In this document: piece by piece, positions 61,896-64,000 of the stretch | How the letters are laid out: the number at the start of each line of letters is the position of its first letter | Position numbering within the stretch: the stretch's first letter is position 1 | From: Paraburkholderia sp. FT54 | Lineage (GTDB): Bacteria; Pseudomonadota; Gammaproteobacteria; Burkholderiales; Burkholderiaceae | Length of the DNA: 64,000 nt | Direction of reading: 5' to 3' | NCBI RefSeq assembly: GCF_031585635.1 | Contig: NZ_CP134195.1 | Coordinates: 3,782,001 to 3,846,000 of the forward strand | The notes under the pieces: generated by a model | The model's database searches: none | Seen by the model: the letters and a program-made list of their open reading frames with translations, nothing else | What the model was told of the DNA's origin: nothing | Program-made: the position numbers and the translations under genes

Positions 61896-62642
61896 ATGTA
61901 CAAACTCGTTCTCATCCGCCACGGCGAATCGACGTGGAACAAGGAAAACCGCTTCACGGGCTGGGTCGACGTCGACCTCACCGAACAGGGCAACAATGAG
62001 GCGCAACAGGCGGGCGCGCTGCTGAAGGAATCGGGCTACACGTTCGACATCGCCTACACGTCGGTGCTCAAGCGCGCGATCCGCACTTTGTGGCACGTGC
62101 AGGACAAGATGGATCTGATGTACCTGCCGGTGGTGCATTCGTGGCGTCTGAATGAACGCCACTACGGCGCGCTGTCGGGTCTGAACAAGGCGGAAACGGC
62201 CGCCAAGTTCGGCGACGAGCAGGTGCTGGTCTGGCGCCGCAGCTACGATACGCCGCCGCCGGCGCTCGAACCGACGGACGAGCGCGCGCCCTACGACGAT
62301 CCGCGCTACGCCAAGGTGCCGCGCGAGCAGCTGCCGCTCACCGAATGTCTAAAAGACACGGTCGCGCGCGTTCTGCCCCTGTGGAACGAGTCGATTGCGC
62401 CGGCCATCAAGTCGGGCCGCAAGGTTGTGATCGCCGCGCACGGCAACTCGATCCGCGCCCTGGTGAAATACCTGGACAATATTTCGGACGACGACATCGT
62501 CGGCCTGAATATTCCGAACGGCGTGCCGCTCGTTTATGAGCTCGACGAGAACCTGAAGCCCATCAAGCACTACTATCTGGGCGACCAGGAAGCGATCGCC
62601 AAGGCACAAGCCGCCGTTGCCAAGCAAGGCAAGGCGGGCTGA
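61896..62642 (+). CDS. gpmA: 2,3-bisphosphoglycerate-dependent phosphoglycerate mutase
   Basis: A 248-residue glycolytic enzyme interconverting 3- and 2-phosphoglycerate. It begins [23 protein letters not shown], with the phosphorylated His in RHGE, then [19 protein letters not shown] and [15 protein letters not shown]. Length and motifs match GpmA. ATG 61896 is preferred to 61863. It diverges from the rhodanese gene. Confidence 0.98.
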   Translation: MYKLVLIRHGESTWNKENRFTGWVDVDLTEQGNNEAQQAGALLKESGYTFDIAYTSVLKRAIRTLWHVQDKMDLMYLPVVHSWRLNERHYGALSGLNKAETAAKFGDEQVLVWRRSYDTPPPALEPTDERAPYDDPRYAKVPREQLPLTECLKDTVARVLPLWNESIAPAIKSGRKVVIAAHGNSIRALVKYLDNISDDDIVGLNIPNGVPLVYELDENLKPIKHYYLGDQEAIAKAQAAVAKQGKAG

Positions 62643-62943
62643 TCTGCCATCTTGCCGCCATGCTGCCGTCAGAATGCGGTGAATGGCGGCCCACGGGCCG
62701 CGTGGACCGGCAAGACCTACCGGTCAGCGCGGCTCGCCTCATTCGAGCGCGCCTTGCTGTCCACCATCAATCGGTTACGGCACATTACTTCGCCGTTGTG
62801 CGCGCAATCCCACGAACCAGCCCCGGCGAGTGCTGTCGAATCACGATTGCCTGCGCCGCGCCCTGACTTGGCGGGTGTGCAGTTATACTTGTCCGTCCCC
62901 ATCTCTATCGACGCTGCCACGCGCTTCCGACCGCAACAGACTC
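62643..62943. other. gpmA-ctpA intergenic region
   Basis: In these 301 bases GCGGCC-CACG-GGCCGC (about 62687-62702) is a possible gpmA transcript-end hairpin without T-tract. A TATACT near 62884 is a possible -10, but no good -35 is found. No gene is evident. Confidence 0.4.
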
Positions 62944-64000
62944 TATGCGAAAGAACCTGAAAAATATCGGCCTGATTGCCGCGGGCCTTGCTACCGGCGT
63001 ATTTGCCACCCTGCAACTCTCGGCTTCAGCCCAGCAACCCGCCAGCGCAGCGTCGAACGCTGTGGCTCCGCTGCCGCTGGACCAGCTCAGGCTCTTTGCC
63101 GAAGTCTTCGGGCAAATCAAGCACGAGTACGTCGAACCGGTCGACGATAAAAAGCTTCTCACCGCCGCCATCAAGGGCATGGTGTCGAGCCTCGACCCGC
63201 ACTCGTCGTATCTCGACAAGACCGATTACGAGGAACTGCAGGAGCAGACCAAGGGTCGCTTCGCCGGTCTCGGCATCGAAATTTCGTCGGAAGACGGCCT
63301 GATCAAGGTGATTTCGCCGATCGAAGATACGCCCGCGTTCCGCGCCGGCATCCGTCCGGGCGACCTGATCACGCGTATCAACGACAAGCCCGTGCGCGGC
63401 ATGACGCTCGACCAGGCGGTCAAGCAGATGCGCGGCGACCCGGGCACCAAGGTCACGCTCACCATCTTCCGCAAGACCGACGACCGCACGTTCCCGCTCA
63501 CCGTGACGCGCGCGATCATCAAGGTCCAGTCGGTCAAGATGAAGATCCTCGCGCCGGGCTACGCCTATGTGCGGATCACCAGCTTCCAGGAACGCACCAC
63601 GCCTGATCTGGCCGCGAAACTGCAAGACATCGCGCGTCAGCAGCCGAATCTGAAGGGCCTCGTGCTCGACCTGCGCAATAACGGCGGCGGCCTGCTGCAA
63701 AGCGCGGTCGGCGTGGCCGGCGCGTTCCTGCCGCCGAATTCGGTTGTGGTGTCCACCAACGGCCAGATTCCGGATTCGAAACAGGTCTATCGCGACACTT
63801 ACGACAACTACCGCCTGCAATCCTTCGACAGCGATCCGCTGAAGGACGAAGCGCCGATCTTCAAGACCGTGCCGATGATCGTGCTGACCAACGCGTACTC
63901 CGCGTCGGCGTCGGAAATCGTCGCGGGCGCGCTGCAGGATCAGCATCGCGCGTTGATCGTCGGCAAGACGACCTTCGGCAAGGGTTCGGTGCAAACCGTG
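62944..64000 (+). CDS. ctpA: S41 family C-terminal processing peptidase, partial
   Basis: The first 352 codons of a periplasmic tail-specific protease; the gene continues past the window. A signal peptide ([21 protein letters not shown]) ends near ASA. A PDZ domain follows (about 95-175, [35 protein letters not shown]), then the S41 catalytic core with the nucleophile Ser in [15 protein letters not shown] and Lys in [13 protein letters not shown] at the edge. LRNNGGGLL is the family oxyanion/substrate loop. Confidence 0.95.

Overview
The window reads as a GC-rich betaproteobacterial chromosome, most likely a Paraburkholderia main chromosome. The evidence is gene order (ptsN-hprK-rapZ, lolB-ispE-tRNA-prs-rplY-pth, the ctaC-ctaD-ctaG-ctaE cytochrome oxidase cluster) and protein content such as a CtaC with cytochrome c and OmpA domains. 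Nearly everything is housekeeping, interrupted by two mobile elements.

Layout. 0.1-3.3 kb: regulatory PTS genes ptsN, hprK and rapZ, and a LON-domain protein. 3.4-5.3 kb: mutM-mutY oxidised-guanine repair on the minus strand. 5.4-11.5 kb: TPR protein, lolB, ispE, tRNA-Gln, prs, rplY, pth. 11.5-15.8 kb: a repeated hairpin element, hisC, ferredoxin, coaD, rsmD, ftsY. 15.86-23.89 kb: an 8.0 kb mobile element bounded by imperfect terminal inverted repeats. It carries five tightly coupled genes: a VPA1267-type coiled-coil protein, a RecD2-like helicase, and a GmtY/GmtZ/GmtX-type trio, then about 370 bp of strongly structured non-coding DNA and no recognisable cargo. 23.9-28.6 kb: glutathione-transferase isomerase and FAH hydrolase pair, ybiB, a leucine-rich leader peptide with hairpin, a C-terminally truncated leuA, and an NTF2-like protein. 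28.7-34.0 kb: pagL, rpoH under a perfect CIRCE operator, and cydP-cydA-cydB-cydX. 34.09-35.54 kb: an IS3-family element inserted in the loop of the cyd/nag terminator. 35.6-43.0 kb: a complete N-acetylglucosamine operon (nagR-nagA-nagB-EIIA/HPr/EI fusion-nagE). 43.4-45.5 kb: MarR-GNAT fusion, metQ-like protein, a YciI remnant. 45.6-56.2 kb: the aa3 oxidase region (sco, ctaB, ctaA, surf1, ctaE, ctaG, ctaD, ctaC and small membrane proteins), running leftward from a good sigma70-type promoter at about 56.35 kb. 56.5-64 kb: BioC-like methyltransferase, comF, trmL, macrodomain protein, gpsA, secB, grxC, rhodanese, gpmA and a C-terminal processing protease cut by the window end.

How the genes work together. 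The nag cluster imports GlcNAc through a dedicated PTS, with all soluble PTS parts fused in one protein, and converts it to fructose-6-phosphate. The two respiratory oxidases (bd-type CydAB and aa3-type Cta) sit in the same window with their assembly factors. The most interesting object is the 8 kb GMT-like element, which looks like a bare version of a family known for carrying defence cargo.
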